The notes: generated by a model not told the origin, from the sequence alone. A DNA stretch of 64,000 bases from Eggerthella sp. (GCA_030540085.1 JAUNWY010000005.1:1-64000), one strand, 5' to 3'; counted from the stretch's first letter, positions 25,972-35,416 are shown. Program-made: numbers and translations.

Positions 25972-26991
25972 ATGCCAAAAGGCGCAAACAGACGCGGTCC
26001 ATCGCAGGGGTCCCATGCTGTCCCGCAACGCCCCCAGGGCACTCTGCCCGCCACGTATCGCTCCCAAGGGGCTACTGCCAACCAGGACATTTCCCAGTAC
26101 AGCCGTGATTCCTATGGTTCAGCTGCGCGTGCAGGCCAAAGCAAAAAGGGCGGCATATGGCGCGTGGTGTTCATCGTTTCCATTGTAGTGTTCGTGGGTG
26201 CTTTAGCAGCTTTGGGCGCTATCGGTTATCAGTATTGGGCGCAGCAAAATGCTTACAACGGTCTGGAAGAATATGCAGAGGTGGACGATAACGCCAACCT
26301 TGCCCTTTCCGACCTGAAGGTTGATTGGGATGGTTTGCGTGCTATCAACCCCGATATCGTAGCGTGGGTATACGTGCCTGGTACGCCTATCAATTATCCC
26401 GTGGTTCAGGGGTCCGATAATCAGGAGTACCTGCATAAGGCCTTTGACGGATCTACTGGGTGGCTTGCTTCGGCTGGCACCATTTTTCTGGATGCCTCCA
26501 ATGCCAGCGATTTGTCCGATCAGAACAATGCACTATACGGCCACCATATGAACGATGGTTCGATGTTTGCTTCTTTGGCCGATTTCGAAGATCAGGATAC
26601 GTTCGATTCGCATCGTGATATCTACGTGCTAACCCCACAGGGCAATTATCGTCTTAAAACGTTTGCTTTGGTAAAGACAACGGGCAGCGACGCTATCGTT
26701 CAGACGTCGTTTGCCAACGATGCAAGCTATCAGGCATACGTGCAGGACAAGCTTAACCGCAGCGTGGTAAGCCAGAAGGGGGACACGCTGACCGCTACCG
26801 ATATCAAGCAGTCAGTGCTGTTTTCTACCTGTGAATATTCGCAAAACGACGGCCGTGCGGTGCTGTTTGCCGCTGTAGTGGAAACCACGGCAGCAAACGA
26901 CCCTTACCTGAGCTCGAGCACCTCGGGAACAACCGGTCTTTCGTCAAGTCAGGACGCGGTCATGGATCGCAAATATGAGGAGGCTGCATAG
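25972..26991 (+). CDS. Class B sortase
   Basis: This encodes 339 residues. After a cytoplasmic, Gln/Ser-rich N-terminus of about 60 residues there is one transmembrane anchor (WRVVFIVSIVVFVG and on, about 63-88), then the extracellular sortase fold. Catalytic elements are visible: YGHHMNDGSMF with His191/192, LFSTCEYS with Cys at about 287, and the downstream Arg in NDGRAVLF. The spacing and wording fit class B transpeptidases that attach surface proteins or pilins to the wall. Its stop codon is immediately followed by the purF ATG, so the two are co-transcribed although unrelated in function. Candidate substrate in the window: the VWA protein at 960. Confidence 0.9.
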   Translation: MPKGANRRGPSQGSHAVPQRPQGTLPATYRSQGATANQDISQYSRDSYGSAARAGQSKKGGIWRVVFIVSIVVFVGALAALGAIGYQYWAQQNAYNGLEEYAEVDDNANLALSDLKVDWDGLRAINPDIVAWVYVPGTPINYPVVQGSDNQEYLHKAFDGSTGWLASAGTIFLDASNASDLSDQNNALYGHHMNDGSMFASLADFEDQDTFDSHRDIYVLTPQGNYRLKTFALVKTTGSDAIVQTSFANDASYQAYVQDKLNRSVVSQKGDTLTATDIKQSVLFSTCEYSQNDGRAVLFAAVVETTAANDPYLSSSTSGTTGLSSSQDAVMDRKYEEAA

Positions 26992-28449
26992 ATGAGCATG
27001 TCGGTGTTTCCCGGAGAGCGCCCCGACAGAATGGAAGAAGAGTGCGGTGTTTTCGGCATTTACGCACCTGGTGAAGATGTGGCGCGCATGACCTGCTTCG
27101 GTCTGCAGGCGCTGCAGCACCGTGGCCAGGAATCTGCTGGCATTGCCGTTGGCGATGGTGCCACCATTATGGCTTCCAAGGATTTGGGTTTGGTAACCCA
27201 GGCATTTACTGAAGGCGACCTTTCTGCGTTGAAGGGCGATTTGGCCATTGGCCATGTTCGTTACTCTACGAGTGGCGGTGTCGATTCATGGGAAGCGGCA
27301 CAGCCCCATATCTCGGCAATTGACGAAGTACTTATTGCGCTTGCTCACAACGGAACGCTGGTGAACACCAACTATCTGAAGGCGAAAATCATCGACTACG
27401 GTGTTCACCTGCGTGCAGGTACCGACTCGGAAGCGGCAGCGAAGATCATTGGCGAGGTAACCAAAACCACGAATTCCCTTCGTGCAGGCATTCGCATGGC
27501 CATGAAAATGATCAAGGGCGCTTACGCCATGTTGCTGGCAAGCCCCGACCATCTTTATGCCTTCCGTGACCCCAATGGCATTCGCCCCCTCGTTGTAGGC
27601 AAGTTGCCTAACAATCGTGGATGGGTTGTTTCCTCCGAAACCTGCGGTCTTGATATTGTGGGTGCGGAGCTTATGCGTGAAGTTGCCCCTGGTGAGATTA
27701 TCCGCTTCGGCAAAGATGGCATGATCTCCGAGATGGGTGTCGAGCCCAAGAAGCGCGCTAGCTGTATTTTCGAATACGTGTATTTCGCTCGTCCTGACTC
27801 CGTTATGGACGGCCAGAGCGTATACGTTGCCCGCCGCCAGATGGGTCGCATCCTTGCGCGCGAGGCTCCGATTGATGCCGACCTTGTTGTGGGCGTTCCC
27901 GATTCTGGTTTGCCTTCTGCTATGGGCTACGCTTTGGAGAGCGGTATCCCTTATTGCAACGGCATCGTTAAAAACCGCTATGTCGGTCGTACGTTCATTC
28001 AGCCTACCGACGAGATGCGCCAGCTCGGCATTCGCTTGAAGCTGAATCCGCTTCCGTCTGTGATTTCGGGTCAGCGCTTGGTGGTTATCGACGACTCTAT
28101 CGTTCGTGGCAACACCTCCAAGAAGCTGGTTGATATGCTGCGAAGCGCAGGTGCCAAGGAAGTCCATCTGCGTATTGTCTCGCCTGAAACCCGTTGGCCT
28201 TGCTTCTATGGTATTGATACCGACACTCAGGATCAGCTTATCGCTGCAAACATGACCAATCAGGAAATGTGTGATTTCATCGGCTGCGATTCGCTTGCGT
28301 TTATTTCGGTCGAGGGCCTCCACGAGGCAGTTCAATGCGAACATCCCGGTTTCTGCGACGCTTGCTTTACCGGCGAATACCCTGTGGATATTCCTGATAC
28401 CATGAAAGCCAAGAGCTTTCTTCCCGAGGGGAAGGCAGTGCTCGATTAG
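26992..28449 (+). CDS. purF: Amidophosphoribosyltransferase
   Basis: This encodes 485 residues starting at 26992, directly abutting the sortase stop. Mature catalysis needs the N-terminal cysteine, seen in EECGVFGIYAPG (about residue 18) after a short propeptide, as in clostridial/Bacillus-type PurF. The glutaminase domain is followed by the phosphoribosyltransferase with VVIDDSIVRGNTSKKLV. It makes phosphoribosylamine from PRPP and glutamine, the first committed purine step. Cys-rich segments near the C-terminus (FCDACF, earlier CGLD and CIF) are compatible with the Fe-S-bearing class. purM follows after 92 bases. Confidence 0.96.
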   Translation: MSMSVFPGERPDRMEEECGVFGIYAPGEDVARMTCFGLQALQHRGQESAGIAVGDGATIMASKDLGLVTQAFTEGDLSALKGDLAIGHVRYSTSGGVDSWEAAQPHISAIDEVLIALAHNGTLVNTNYLKAKIIDYGVHLRAGTDSEAAAKIIGEVTKTTNSLRAGIRMAMKMIKGAYAMLLASPDHLYAFRDPNGIRPLVVGKLPNNRGWVVSSETCGLDIVGAELMREVAPGEIIRFGKDGMISEMGVEPKKRASCIFEYVYFARPDSVMDGQSVYVARRQMGRILAREAPIDADLVVGVPDSGLPSAMGYALESGIPYCNGIVKNRYVGRTFIQPTDEMRQLGIRLKLNPLPSVISGQRLVVIDDSIVRGNTSKKLVDMLRSAGAKEVHLRIVSPETRWPCFYGIDTDTQDQLIAANMTNQEMCDFIGCDSLAFISVEGLHEAVQCEHPGFCDACFTGEYPVDIPDTMKAKSFLPEGKAVLD

Positions 28450-28541
28450 CGGCCAGCCCGAAGGCATGCCATAGTGCCTGAATTATGGCAATACGTTGTT
28501 TGTAAGCCCCCGAACAGGGGATTTGAGTTCCAGGAGATGCT

Positions 28542-29696
28542 ATGACTGATCGCATTAAGGTCAACGCGATGGATAACGATGAAACTAAGTGGCCCAGCTG
28601 GACGGCTCAGGGTGCTACCACCTATGCCGAAGCAGGAGTAGATACGGCGGAAGGCGCCCGTGCGGTAGACGCCATCAAGGATGCGGTTCATCGCACGTAC
28701 CGCGATGAGGTTCGCGGCGATATCGGCGGCTTCGGCGGCTTGTTCTCCATCAACGTGGCGAAGAACATGGCAGATCCGATTTTGGTTTCCGGTACCGACG
28801 GCGTTGGCACTAAGATCCAGCTGGCTAAGCTCGCTGGCAAGCATGACACCGTGGGTATCGACCTGGTTGCCATGTGCGTGAACGACATCCTCGCAACAGG
28901 CGCCGAACCCCTGTTCTTCCTTGACTACATCGCCATCGGAAAGCTTAAGAGCGAAGCAGTTGCCGAAATCGTTTCCGGCATTGCCGATGGTTGCCAGATG
29001 TCGGGCGCTGCCCTCATCGGTGGCGAAATGGCCGAGCACCCTGGTGTCATGGATCCCAATGAGTATGACCTTTCAGGTTTCTGCGTAGGCGTGGTAGATC
29101 GCCCCGAAATGCTCGATCCTGCCAAGGTTCAGGAAGGCGATGTGCTTATCGGCCTGGCTTCCTCCGGCATCCACTCTAACGGCTATTCTTTGGTTCGCAA
29201 GGTGGTTACCGACGGCAAGACACTCTATGAGCTGCGTATGCCTCAGGAGTCTTTGGGTGGTCAGAGTGTGCTTGACGCGCTGCTTGAGCCCACTCGCATC
29301 TACGTGAAGCCTGTTCGTTCCGTTCTGCGCCAGCTTCCTGGTGCCGTTCGCTCCCTGGCTCATATTACGGGTGGCGGCATTACCGAGAACCTGAATCGTG
29401 CGCTTCCCGAAAACATGGACGCAGAGCTCCATGTGGGAACTTGGAGCATGCCTCCGGTTATCCCGTTCGTGTGCCGTGCAGCTCATCTTGATGAGCACGA
29501 AGCTCTGAAGACCTTCAATATGGGCTTGGGTATGGTGCTCGTTGTAGATCCTTCCAAGGTTGACCAGGTTATGGATATCCTGGAAGCCGAGGGCGAAACG
29601 CCTACCGTTGTCGGTCGCATCATTCCTGGTTCGGGCGAGGTTGCCTATGTTGACCAGGAAAAGCTCTTTGCCGACAATCCGTCTGCTGAAGAGTAG
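28542..29696 (+). CDS. purM: Phosphoribosylformylglycinamidine cyclo-ligase
   Basis: This encodes 384 residues from the ATG at 28542 with CCAGGAG upstream. Motifs of the PurM/SelD ATP-binding fold: SGTDGVGTKIQLA, CVNDILATGAEPLFFLDY, IGGEMAEHPG, GLASSGIHSNGYSLVRK. It closes the imidazole ring to form AIR in purine synthesis. It has a short N-terminal extension compared with the E. coli enzyme, normal in actinobacteria. A terminator-like hairpin follows, so purN may be partly uncoupled. Confidence 0.96.
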   Translation: MTDRIKVNAMDNDETKWPSWTAQGATTYAEAGVDTAEGARAVDAIKDAVHRTYRDEVRGDIGGFGGLFSINVAKNMADPILVSGTDGVGTKIQLAKLAGKHDTVGIDLVAMCVNDILATGAEPLFFLDYIAIGKLKSEAVAEIVSGIADGCQMSGAALIGGEMAEHPGVMDPNEYDLSGFCVGVVDRPEMLDPAKVQEGDVLIGLASSGIHSNGYSLVRKVVTDGKTLYELRMPQESLGGQSVLDALLEPTRIYVKPVRSVLRQLPGAVRSLAHITGGGITENLNRALPENMDAELHVGTWSMPPVIPFVCRAAHLDEHEALKTFNMGLGMVLVVDPSKVDQVMDILEAEGETPTVVGRIIPGSGEVAYVDQEKLFADNPSAEE

Positions 29697-29707
29697 GTAA
29701 TTATCAT

Positions 29708-29739
29708 GCGCGATTGGTTCAAACGGCCAATCGCGCTTT
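29708..29739 (+). terminator. Terminator-like hairpin after purM
   Basis: 10-bp perfect stem (GCGCGATTGG and complement), 9-nt loop, TTTAT tail. Confidence 0.7.
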
Positions 29740-29867
29740 ATGTTGATGCTGGTCGATGTGCGTCGAAGGATACTCTTTCAACTTCGGGCATCGATTAGCT
29801 TGTTCATTGCGGCAGCGAGAGATAAAGGCGCCTTTTAGGCACCTTGCGTAGCAACGAAAGGAAGGGC

Positions 29868-30500
29868 ATGACTGCTCAAGTGCAAGAACCGTTGAACATC
29901 GGCGTTTTGATCAGCGGTAGTGGCTCTAACCTCCAATCGCTTATCGACCATATCGAAGAAGGCACGCTCAGTGCGAAAATCAGCTTGGTTGTTTCTTCTC
30001 GCCCTGATGCTTATGGCATCGAGCGTGCCAAAAAGGCAGGCATTCCCGTCTTGGTGATGAATCGCGAGGCATATGCCGACACTTCGGCGGCTAACCAGCG
30101 TATCGCTGACGCCCTGAAGGTGGCTGGTGCCGAATATGTGGTTATGGCCGGTTACATGCGTATGGTTACCGCGGAAATCCTCAACGCTTTTCCCGATAGG
30201 GTAGTAAACCTTCATCCTGCGCTCCTTCCTTCTTTCAAAGGTGCGCACGCCATTGAGGATGCATACAATTTCGGCGTGAAGGTAACCGGCGTTACGGTCC
30301 ATTTCGCTAATGCCGATTATGATAAGGGCCCCATTATCGCTCAGCAGCCTGTTGAGGTTCGTGAAGGTGAACCCATCGAGGCTCTTGAGGAGCGTATTCA
30401 TTCGGCTGAGCATGAGCTGTATCCTCATGTGATTCAGCTTCTTGCCGAAGGACGGGTAAGCGTTTGCCCCGAAACGCGTAAGGTACGTATTTCAAACTAA
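29868..30500 (+). CDS. purN: Phosphoribosylglycinamide formyltransferase
   Basis: This encodes 210 residues. The ATG at 29868 has GAAAGGAAG upstream, better than an in-frame TTG at 29844. It shows the formyl-transferase fold with GSGSNLQSLI near the start, AGYMRMV, the folate-site signature NLHPALLPSFKGAHAIEDAY and the catalytic Asp in ADYDKGPII. It formylates GAR using 10-formyl-tetrahydrofolate in purine synthesis. It is the third purine gene of the group and is followed by purH. Confidence 0.95.
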   Translation: MTAQVQEPLNIGVLISGSGSNLQSLIDHIEEGTLSAKISLVVSSRPDAYGIERAKKAGIPVLVMNREAYADTSAANQRIADALKVAGAEYVVMAGYMRMVTAEILNAFPDRVVNLHPALLPSFKGAHAIEDAYNFGVKVTGVTVHFANADYDKGPIIAQQPVEVREGEPIEALEERIHSAEHELYPHVIQLLAEGRVSVCPETRKVRISN

Positions 30501-30509
30501 CTAACAGCA

Positions 30510-30536
30510 CCGCCCGCTGGGCGGGCATTTTCACTT
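30510..30536 (+). terminator. Weak terminator after purN
   Basis: 6-bp stem (CCGCCC with GGGCGG), 3-nt loop, then GCATTTTCACTTT. The interrupted T-tract suggests partial read-through to purH. Confidence 0.55.
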
Positions 30537-30618
30537 TCGAAGGTTCGCGTTTGGCTGGCGCTGCTATGCTGAACGTAACGAATATCAATAGCCAGGCAAT
30601 TCGGAAAGGCGGTACCAG

Positions 30619-32205
30619 GTGGCAGATCCTAAGGTAAAGCGTGTTCTTATGTCGGTAACGGACAAGACGGGCGTGGTTGAATTCGCTCGTGCTCTGTCCG
30701 AAGAGTTCGGTGCGCAGATCATCTCTACGGGTGGCACGGCTCGCGTCATTGCGGAGGCGGGCATTCCCGTTACCCCCATCGATGAGGTAACCCAATTCCC
30801 GGAGATGATGGATGGTCGTGTGAAGACGCTTCACCCGGCAGTTCATGGTGGTCTTCTTGCTAAGCGCGATAACCCCGAGCATATGGCTCAGGCCGCTGAG
30901 CACGGCATCGAGATGATCGACATGGTGGTCGTGAACCTCTATGCATTCGAGAAAACGGTAGAGTCCGGAGCCGATTTCGGTACCTGCATTGAAAACATCG
31001 ACATCGGTGGCCCTTCTATGCTGCGTTCTGCTGCTAAGAATTTTGCAAGTGTTGCCGTTGTCACCGATCCTGCAAGCTACGGAAACATTCTTGCTGAAAT
31101 GCGCGCAAACGATGGCGCAACCACGCTTGCAACGCGTACCCAGCTTGCTCTTCGTGTGTTCCAGACCACCAATGCTTACGACGGCGCTATCGCTGCATGG
31201 CTTGGCAACCAGCTGGGTGAGGCAGACGAGCAGTTCCCCGAGGCGCTTTCTGTTGACCTTGTTAAGCAGCAGGGTCTTCGCTATGGCGAGAACCCGCACC
31301 AGAGCGCTGCGTTCTATCGCGTCCCCGAGTTTGCTACGCCGCATTCTTTGGTTAACGCCAAGCAGCTCAACGGCAAGGAGCTCTCTTACAACAACATCCT
31401 TGACACCGACGCATGCTGGACGCTCGCTCGCGAGTTTGACGAGCCCGCCGTTGTGATCTTGAAGCATCAGAATCCCTGCGGTTCTGCAGCCGCCGCTGAT
31501 GTTGCCACGGCTTACGACAAGGCATTTGCTTGCGACCCGAAGAGCGCTTTTGGCGGTATCATTGCCGTCAATGCAGAGGTTACCCTCGAATTGGTTGAGC
31601 ATATCAATGAGAACAAACAGTTTGTAGAGGTCCTCATCGCTCCTTCATATGAGCCAGCTGCTCTTGAGCTGCTTCAGCAGAAGAAGAACCTGCGCGTTCT
31701 GGAGACTGGCGGGGTAGATGCTCCTGCTGCAATTGAATTCCGTTCTGTAGATGGTGGTATGCTCGCTCAGCAGGTAGACCGCGTGGATGAGGATCCTGCG
31801 GAGTTCACGGTGCCTACCAAGAAGAAGCCTACCGAAGACGAATTGCATGAAATGCTCTTTGCTTGGAAGGTTTGCAAGGGCGTTAAGTCTAACGCGATTT
31901 TGGTCTCGAAGGATCATGCTGGTATTGGCATGGGCCCTGGTCAGCCTAACCGTGTTGACTCTGCAAAGCTCGCTTGCGAGCGTGCGCACGAGGCGTGCGA
32001 GCGCATGGGCGTTCCGGCAGAAGGCCTGGTATGCGCATCTGACGCATTCTTCCCGTTCCGCGATAACGTTGATACGTTGGCGGGCTATGGCGTTAAGGCT
32101 ATTATCCAGCCTGGCGGTTCCATCCGCGACGAAGAGGTTATCGAGGCTTGCGATGAGCACGGCATTGCCATGGTGTTCACCGGTCATCGTCACTTCCGTC
32201 ACTAA
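30619..32205 (+). CDS. purH: Bifunctional AICAR transformylase / IMP cyclohydrolase
   Basis: This encodes 528 residues starting with the GTG at 30619 (GGAAAGG upstream). The N-terminal IMP cyclohydrolase has [24 protein letters not shown] and NLYAFEKTV. The C-terminal AICAR transformylase has [24 protein letters not shown] and the [17 protein letters not shown] segment. It carries out the last two steps to IMP. Length is typical. The strongly folded region described next begins only 5 bases after its stop codon. Confidence 0.96.
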   Translation: MADPKVKRVLMSVTDKTGVVEFARALSEEFGAQIISTGGTARVIAEAGIPVTPIDEVTQFPEMMDGRVKTLHPAVHGGLLAKRDNPEHMAQAAEHGIEMIDMVVVNLYAFEKTVESGADFGTCIENIDIGGPSMLRSAAKNFASVAVVTDPASYGNILAEMRANDGATTLATRTQLALRVFQTTNAYDGAIAAWLGNQLGEADEQFPEALSVDLVKQQGLRYGENPHQSAAFYRVPEFATPHSLVNAKQLNGKELSYNNILDTDACWTLAREFDEPAVVILKHQNPCGSAAAADVATAYDKAFACDPKSAFGGIIAVNAEVTLELVEHINENKQFVEVLIAPSYEPAALELLQQKKNLRVLETGGVDAPAAIEFRSVDGGMLAQQVDRVDEDPAEFTVPTKKKPTEDELHEMLFAWKVCKGVKSNAILVSKDHAGIGMGPGQPNRVDSAKLACERAHEACERMGVPAEGLVCASDAFFPFRDNVDTLAGYGVKAIIQPGGSIRDEEVIEACDEHGIAMVFTGHRHFRH

Positions 32206-32210
32206 CTAGG

Positions 32211-32533
32211 TTGTGCCGTTCTGCCGAACGGCACAAGACGCACGAAACGCGATGACGCTGCGCGAGCCCCTGACGGCACAGCTGTCGGTCCAAGAGGGCT
32301 GGACGTGCGAAGCACGCCTGGCAATCCTGCTCAGCAAAGCTGCGCAGGATGCACCTGCTCGGGTGCATAGTTTGGAACCGAACATGCCACTGGCATGTTC
32401 GCCCCGCCATCTGCACTCGTCAGGGGCTCGCTCGCTGTTTCGTCCGAGAATGAGAGCTTTGATATTTTCGCTCGTTGACTCATTGCGTCAACGAGCGAAT
32501 CTCTAAACGCCCTTCGGGGCGTTTCTTTTGTTT
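32211..32533 (+). ncRNA. Candidate structured RNA, no known family recognised
   Basis: There is no plausible gene in this stretch, yet nearly every segment pairs. Perfect helices: 32211-32220 with 32227-32236 (10 bp); 32242-32248 with 32437-32443 (7 bp); 32262-32275 with 32418-32431 (14 bp, 142 bases enclosed). Inside that closing helix are 32304-32308/32312-32316, 32324-32330/32344-32350 with an inner 4-bp stem, 32351-32355/32362-32366, and 32379-32388/32392-32401 (10 bp). After it comes 32467-32479/32487-32499 (13 bp), then the terminator at 32505. This looks like a multi-branched RNA transcribed after purH or from its own start. tmRNA, RNase P and SRP signatures are absent. Confidence 0.5.
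32505..32533 (+). terminator. Terminator closing the folded region
   Basis: 8-bp stem AAACGCCC with GGGCGTTT, stable TTCG tetraloop, CTTTTGTTT tail. Confidence 0.85.
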
Positions 32534-32600
32534 ACGGCAAGAGCATTTGAGCTGCCTTGCCCGTTCGTTTTATGACGGTTAGGGCATCGGGTTTGGTGTC

Positions 32601-32609
32601 TGATATACT
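32601..32609 (+). promoter_or_regulatory. Extended -10 promoter of the YbhN-like gene
   Basis: TGATATACT combines a TGn extension with a -10 hexamer TATACT, about 48 bases before the GTG start. No good -35 is needed for this type. Confidence 0.4.
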
Positions 32610-32656
32610 CAAAAACTATCTTCCTACTGATACATAGAAAAAAGGTCCTCCCAGCA

Positions 32657-33865
32657 GTGAAGTTCAATATTCGAAATCTTATGGGCGGCTTGGTCATCAT
32701 CGTCGTGCTAGCCTTCGTCTTCCTCCGTGGCGATCAGATCAATGAACTGGCAGCCACTATGGCGCAGGGTGCTATGATCCCCCTGGTCATTGCTATTCTT
32801 ACGCAGCTTTGCAAGTACATTTCTCAGAGCTTTGCGTACAGTTTTTCTTTCCAAGCCGTGAACGAAACCATGCATCCAAAGCATACGTTGCCTCTGGTAT
32901 TTGGCACGTTCTTCCTTAACACGGTGGTTCCTTCGCTGAACCTTGCTGGTACTACCTTGGTGGTCGATGATGCTCGAAGGCGTGGCATCGAACCAGGCAA
33001 GGCAACTTCTGCAGCATTGCTTATGCAGATTACGGTAGATTCCGCTTTTGCCACCATTATGATTATCGGGTTTTCCATCCTTGCGCTAACCGTAGGGCTA
33101 TCTCCTATCTGGTTGCTGTTCGGTTTGGTGGTGATCGTTTTGGTGGGAGCCATGATCTCCGTCATGGTTTTGGGTCATAAGAATCCCGATTTGGTTGTTC
33201 GGATTCTTATTCCCATTGCTCGTTTCATCAACAAGGTCTTGGTTCGTTTCCACAAAGAACCAATGGCTCCTTGGGTGGAAAAAACGGTGAAGTCGTTTTC
33301 CAGTGCGGCGAAGCTCATCGTGCAGAATCCTAAAACCACATTGAAGGCGTGGGGTTGCTCTCTTATTGCAAGCTGTTGCGAGCTTTCTGCGTTTTGCTTG
33401 GTTGGCTATGCGTTTGGTGTTGCCGTTCCCGAGTCGTTGGTGTGCGGCTATGTGGTTGCAACCTTGTTTGCCATGGTTTCGTTTACGCCGCAGGGTGTTG
33501 GTGTTGTTGAGGCGGCGGTCACTGTTGCCTTTACTGCTTTCGGTGCTTCGGCAACCGCCGGCATGGCAATTGGTTTGGTCTATCGCGGCATCGTGTTCTG
33601 GATGCCCTTCCTTATTGGTGCAATTCTTATCCAGACCACGAAAACCTTCCGGCCTAAAAAGGAAAAGAAGGAAAAGCTTCCCGATAACAACTTCAACCGT
33701 CAGCGCGTTCGTGCGGAGTTGGGGCGTGAAGCCGCCGAGCACAAGGCCCAACGTGATGCGCTTCGCCCCAGCGCCGTAAGGGAAAGCAACGGCAAAGAAG
33801 ATTTGCAGTCGGGCAAGGGGGAGCATGCTTCTTCGCCCGATGAGCCTGAACTTGAAGAAGCGTAA
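32657..33865 (+). CDS. YbhN/UPF0104-type membrane protein (LPG synthase transmembrane-like)
   Basis: This encodes 402 residues from the GTG at 32657 (AAAAGG upstream). About eight transmembrane segments fill residues 8-325, including a conserved-looking NTVVPSLNLAGTT segment and SFTPQGVGVVEAAVT, typical of the lysylphosphatidylglycerol-synthase transmembrane (flippase) domain family. The soluble lysyl-transfer domain is absent, so it is a flippase-like or lipid-handling protein rather than MprF. The last ~75 residues are charged and cytoplasmic. The nitroreductase gene begins 34 bases downstream. Confidence 0.82.
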   Translation: MKFNIRNLMGGLVIIVVLAFVFLRGDQINELAATMAQGAMIPLVIAILTQLCKYISQSFAYSFSFQAVNETMHPKHTLPLVFGTFFLNTVVPSLNLAGTTLVVDDARRRGIEPGKATSAALLMQITVDSAFATIMIIGFSILALTVGLSPIWLLFGLVVIVLVGAMISVMVLGHKNPDLVVRILIPIARFINKVLVRFHKEPMAPWVEKTVKSFSSAAKLIVQNPKTTLKAWGCSLIASCCELSAFCLVGYAFGVAVPESLVCGYVVATLFAMVSFTPQGVGVVEAAVTVAFTAFGASATAGMAIGLVYRGIVFWMPFLIGAILIQTTKTFRPKKEKKEKLPDNNFNRQRVRAELGREAAEHKAQRDALRPSAVRESNGKEDLQSGKGEHASSPDEPELEEA

Positions 33866-33899
33866 TGTAAGCTGTCATCTATGAATTGAGAGGAAATCC

Positions 33900-34478
33900 A
33901 TGCCCAGCTTTATCGAGCATCTTTCGCATACTACCCGTAGCTACCGTAGGTTCCGCAGCATTTACCGTGTGCCCGAAGGTCACATGAAGAAGTGGATCGA
34001 CAACACACGCTACACCGCCAGTGCCAAGAACTTGCAGCCTTTGCGCTATCGCATTGTTTCTGATCGGGAAATGTGCGCGAAGGTGTACGACACGCTTGCA
34101 TGGGCTGGCTACCTTACCGACTGGGAGGGTCCTGAAGAAAAGGAGCGCCCAACTGGCTACATTGTAATGGCAGTCGACACCAAGGTCTCTTCGGTTCAGG
34201 CCTCCCAAATTGACATGGGCATCTGCGCGCAAACCATCATGCTTGGTTCTACAGAAGAAGGTTTTGGCGGTTGCATGATTATGTCCTTCAAGAAGCAAGA
34301 ACTCAAAGAAATCCTGGAGATGCCTGAAAACCTTGAACCGGTGCTGGTGCTTGCTTTGGGTAAGCCGTGCGAAGAAGTACGCATCGTTGATATGGAAAAT
34401 GACGATGTGAAGTACTACCGTGATGAAGACCAGGTGCACTATGTACCTAAGCGTTCGCTCGATAGCATCATGTTCTAG
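33900..34478 (+). CDS. Nitroreductase-family flavoprotein
   Basis: This encodes 192 residues from the ATG at 33900 (GAGAGGAAA upstream). It shows the nitroreductase/FMN pattern: an N-terminal SYRRF (usually RRSxRxF), NTRYTASAKNLQPLRYRIV with the Ala-x-N-x-Q-P FMN contact, DMGICAQTIML and EGFGGCMIMSF, then EPVLVLALGKP. Members reduce nitro compounds, quinones or other electron acceptors with NAD(P)H. It is shorter than the 210-220-residue average. The next gene begins 3 bases after its stop, suggesting translational coupling. Confidence 0.85.
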   Translation: MPSFIEHLSHTTRSYRRFRSIYRVPEGHMKKWIDNTRYTASAKNLQPLRYRIVSDREMCAKVYDTLAWAGYLTDWEGPEEKERPTGYIVMAVDTKVSSVQASQIDMGICAQTIMLGSTEEGFGGCMIMSFKKQELKEILEMPENLEPVLVLALGKPCEEVRIVDMENDDVKYYRDEDQVHYVPKRSLDSIMF

Positions 34479-34480
34479 CC

Positions 34481-35416
34481 ATGAAGAAATCAGAGGCACT
34501 TAATACCCTTGGTCTTACGCAGGGCGCATCGGAAGAAGATATCAAGAAAGCGTATCGAAAGCTGATCATTGAGAACCATCCCGACAAGTTTGGGCAGGAT
34601 GAGCAGGCGCGAGCTAAGGCTGAAGAAAAAACGAAACTCATCAACGAGGCGCGCGATGTGCTTCTGAACCATTCATGGGATCCTGAGTACAGCACCTCGG
34701 GAACTCCTTATGGGGCGCCGTTTTCCTATAACCCCTCTACGGGTCGTCCTCAGAATGGCCAAGGCAACCCATTTGAGGGCTGGCCGTTTGCGGAAACGTT
34801 TGTATGGACCACTTGGGATGAAAACGGAAACAAAACCACGTACACCAGCACAGGGGGCAATCCCTTTCAAGGGAATCCGTTCGACGCGAACCCGTTTTCG
34901 TGGGCCGATCCATTCGACATGGGTGGTGTGCATGCGGGCAATTCTGGTTCCAACGGGGCAGGGGGACGTTCCTACCAAGACAGCCAGCGGGGTGGCAACC
35001 CGTTTGCTGGTTCGTCGAATCCTTTTAAGGGAACAGTGTTCGATTTCAGTTCGTTCTTTTCGAATGCCCCTACGACAGAGGAGCTGCTCCAAGAGGCAAA
35101 AGCCGATTTGCGGCTGGATATTGAGCTTATTGCCGCGAAACTTGTTATTTTGGCGCTGTCATTTTTGCTGAGCGCTCCAGCAACAGGCTTGTATCTGTAC
35201 ACCATCATCTCCATTGGCCAGGGCATTTGGAAGCGTCTGAATTTCCTTTCCCTTGTCCTACTCGTGCCTTTCGTTATGTTGGCTCTGGTATTCACGCCAG
35301 GGGGAGACGCAACCATCGGGATAATTGCTCTGATTCTGTTCGCTTGTGCGGTGGGCTTCGATATATCGAATGTGTATCGTCATGTGAAAACGATCCATAC
35401 CCTAAAGAGGAGTTAG
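34481..35416 (+). CDS. J-domain membrane protein with NPF repeats
   Basis: This encodes 311 residues. The N-terminal J domain (about 1-65) has the HPD motif (IIENHPDKFGQ), which stimulates DnaK ATPase. The middle region (about 90-190) is Gly/Asn/Phe-rich and contains six NPF tripeptides (NPFEG, NPFQG, NPFDA, NPFSW, NPFAG, NPFKG), like the G/F region of DnaJ but with a strict repeat. The C-terminal third has three hydrophobic segments (about 220-295) and no zinc-finger or client-binding domain of DnaJ. It is probably a membrane-tethered co-chaperone. It is translationally close to the nitroreductase (2 intervening bases). Confidence 0.8.
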   Translation: MKKSEALNTLGLTQGASEEDIKKAYRKLIIENHPDKFGQDEQARAKAEEKTKLINEARDVLLNHSWDPEYSTSGTPYGAPFSYNPSTGRPQNGQGNPFEGWPFAETFVWTTWDENGNKTTYTSTGGNPFQGNPFDANPFSWADPFDMGGVHAGNSGSNGAGGRSYQDSQRGGNPFAGSSNPFKGTVFDFSSFFSNAPTTEELLQEAKADLRLDIELIAAKLVILALSFLLSAPATGLYLYTIISIGQGIWKRLNFLSLVLLVPFVMLALVFTPGGDATIGIIALILFACAVGFDISNVYRHVKTIHTLKRS

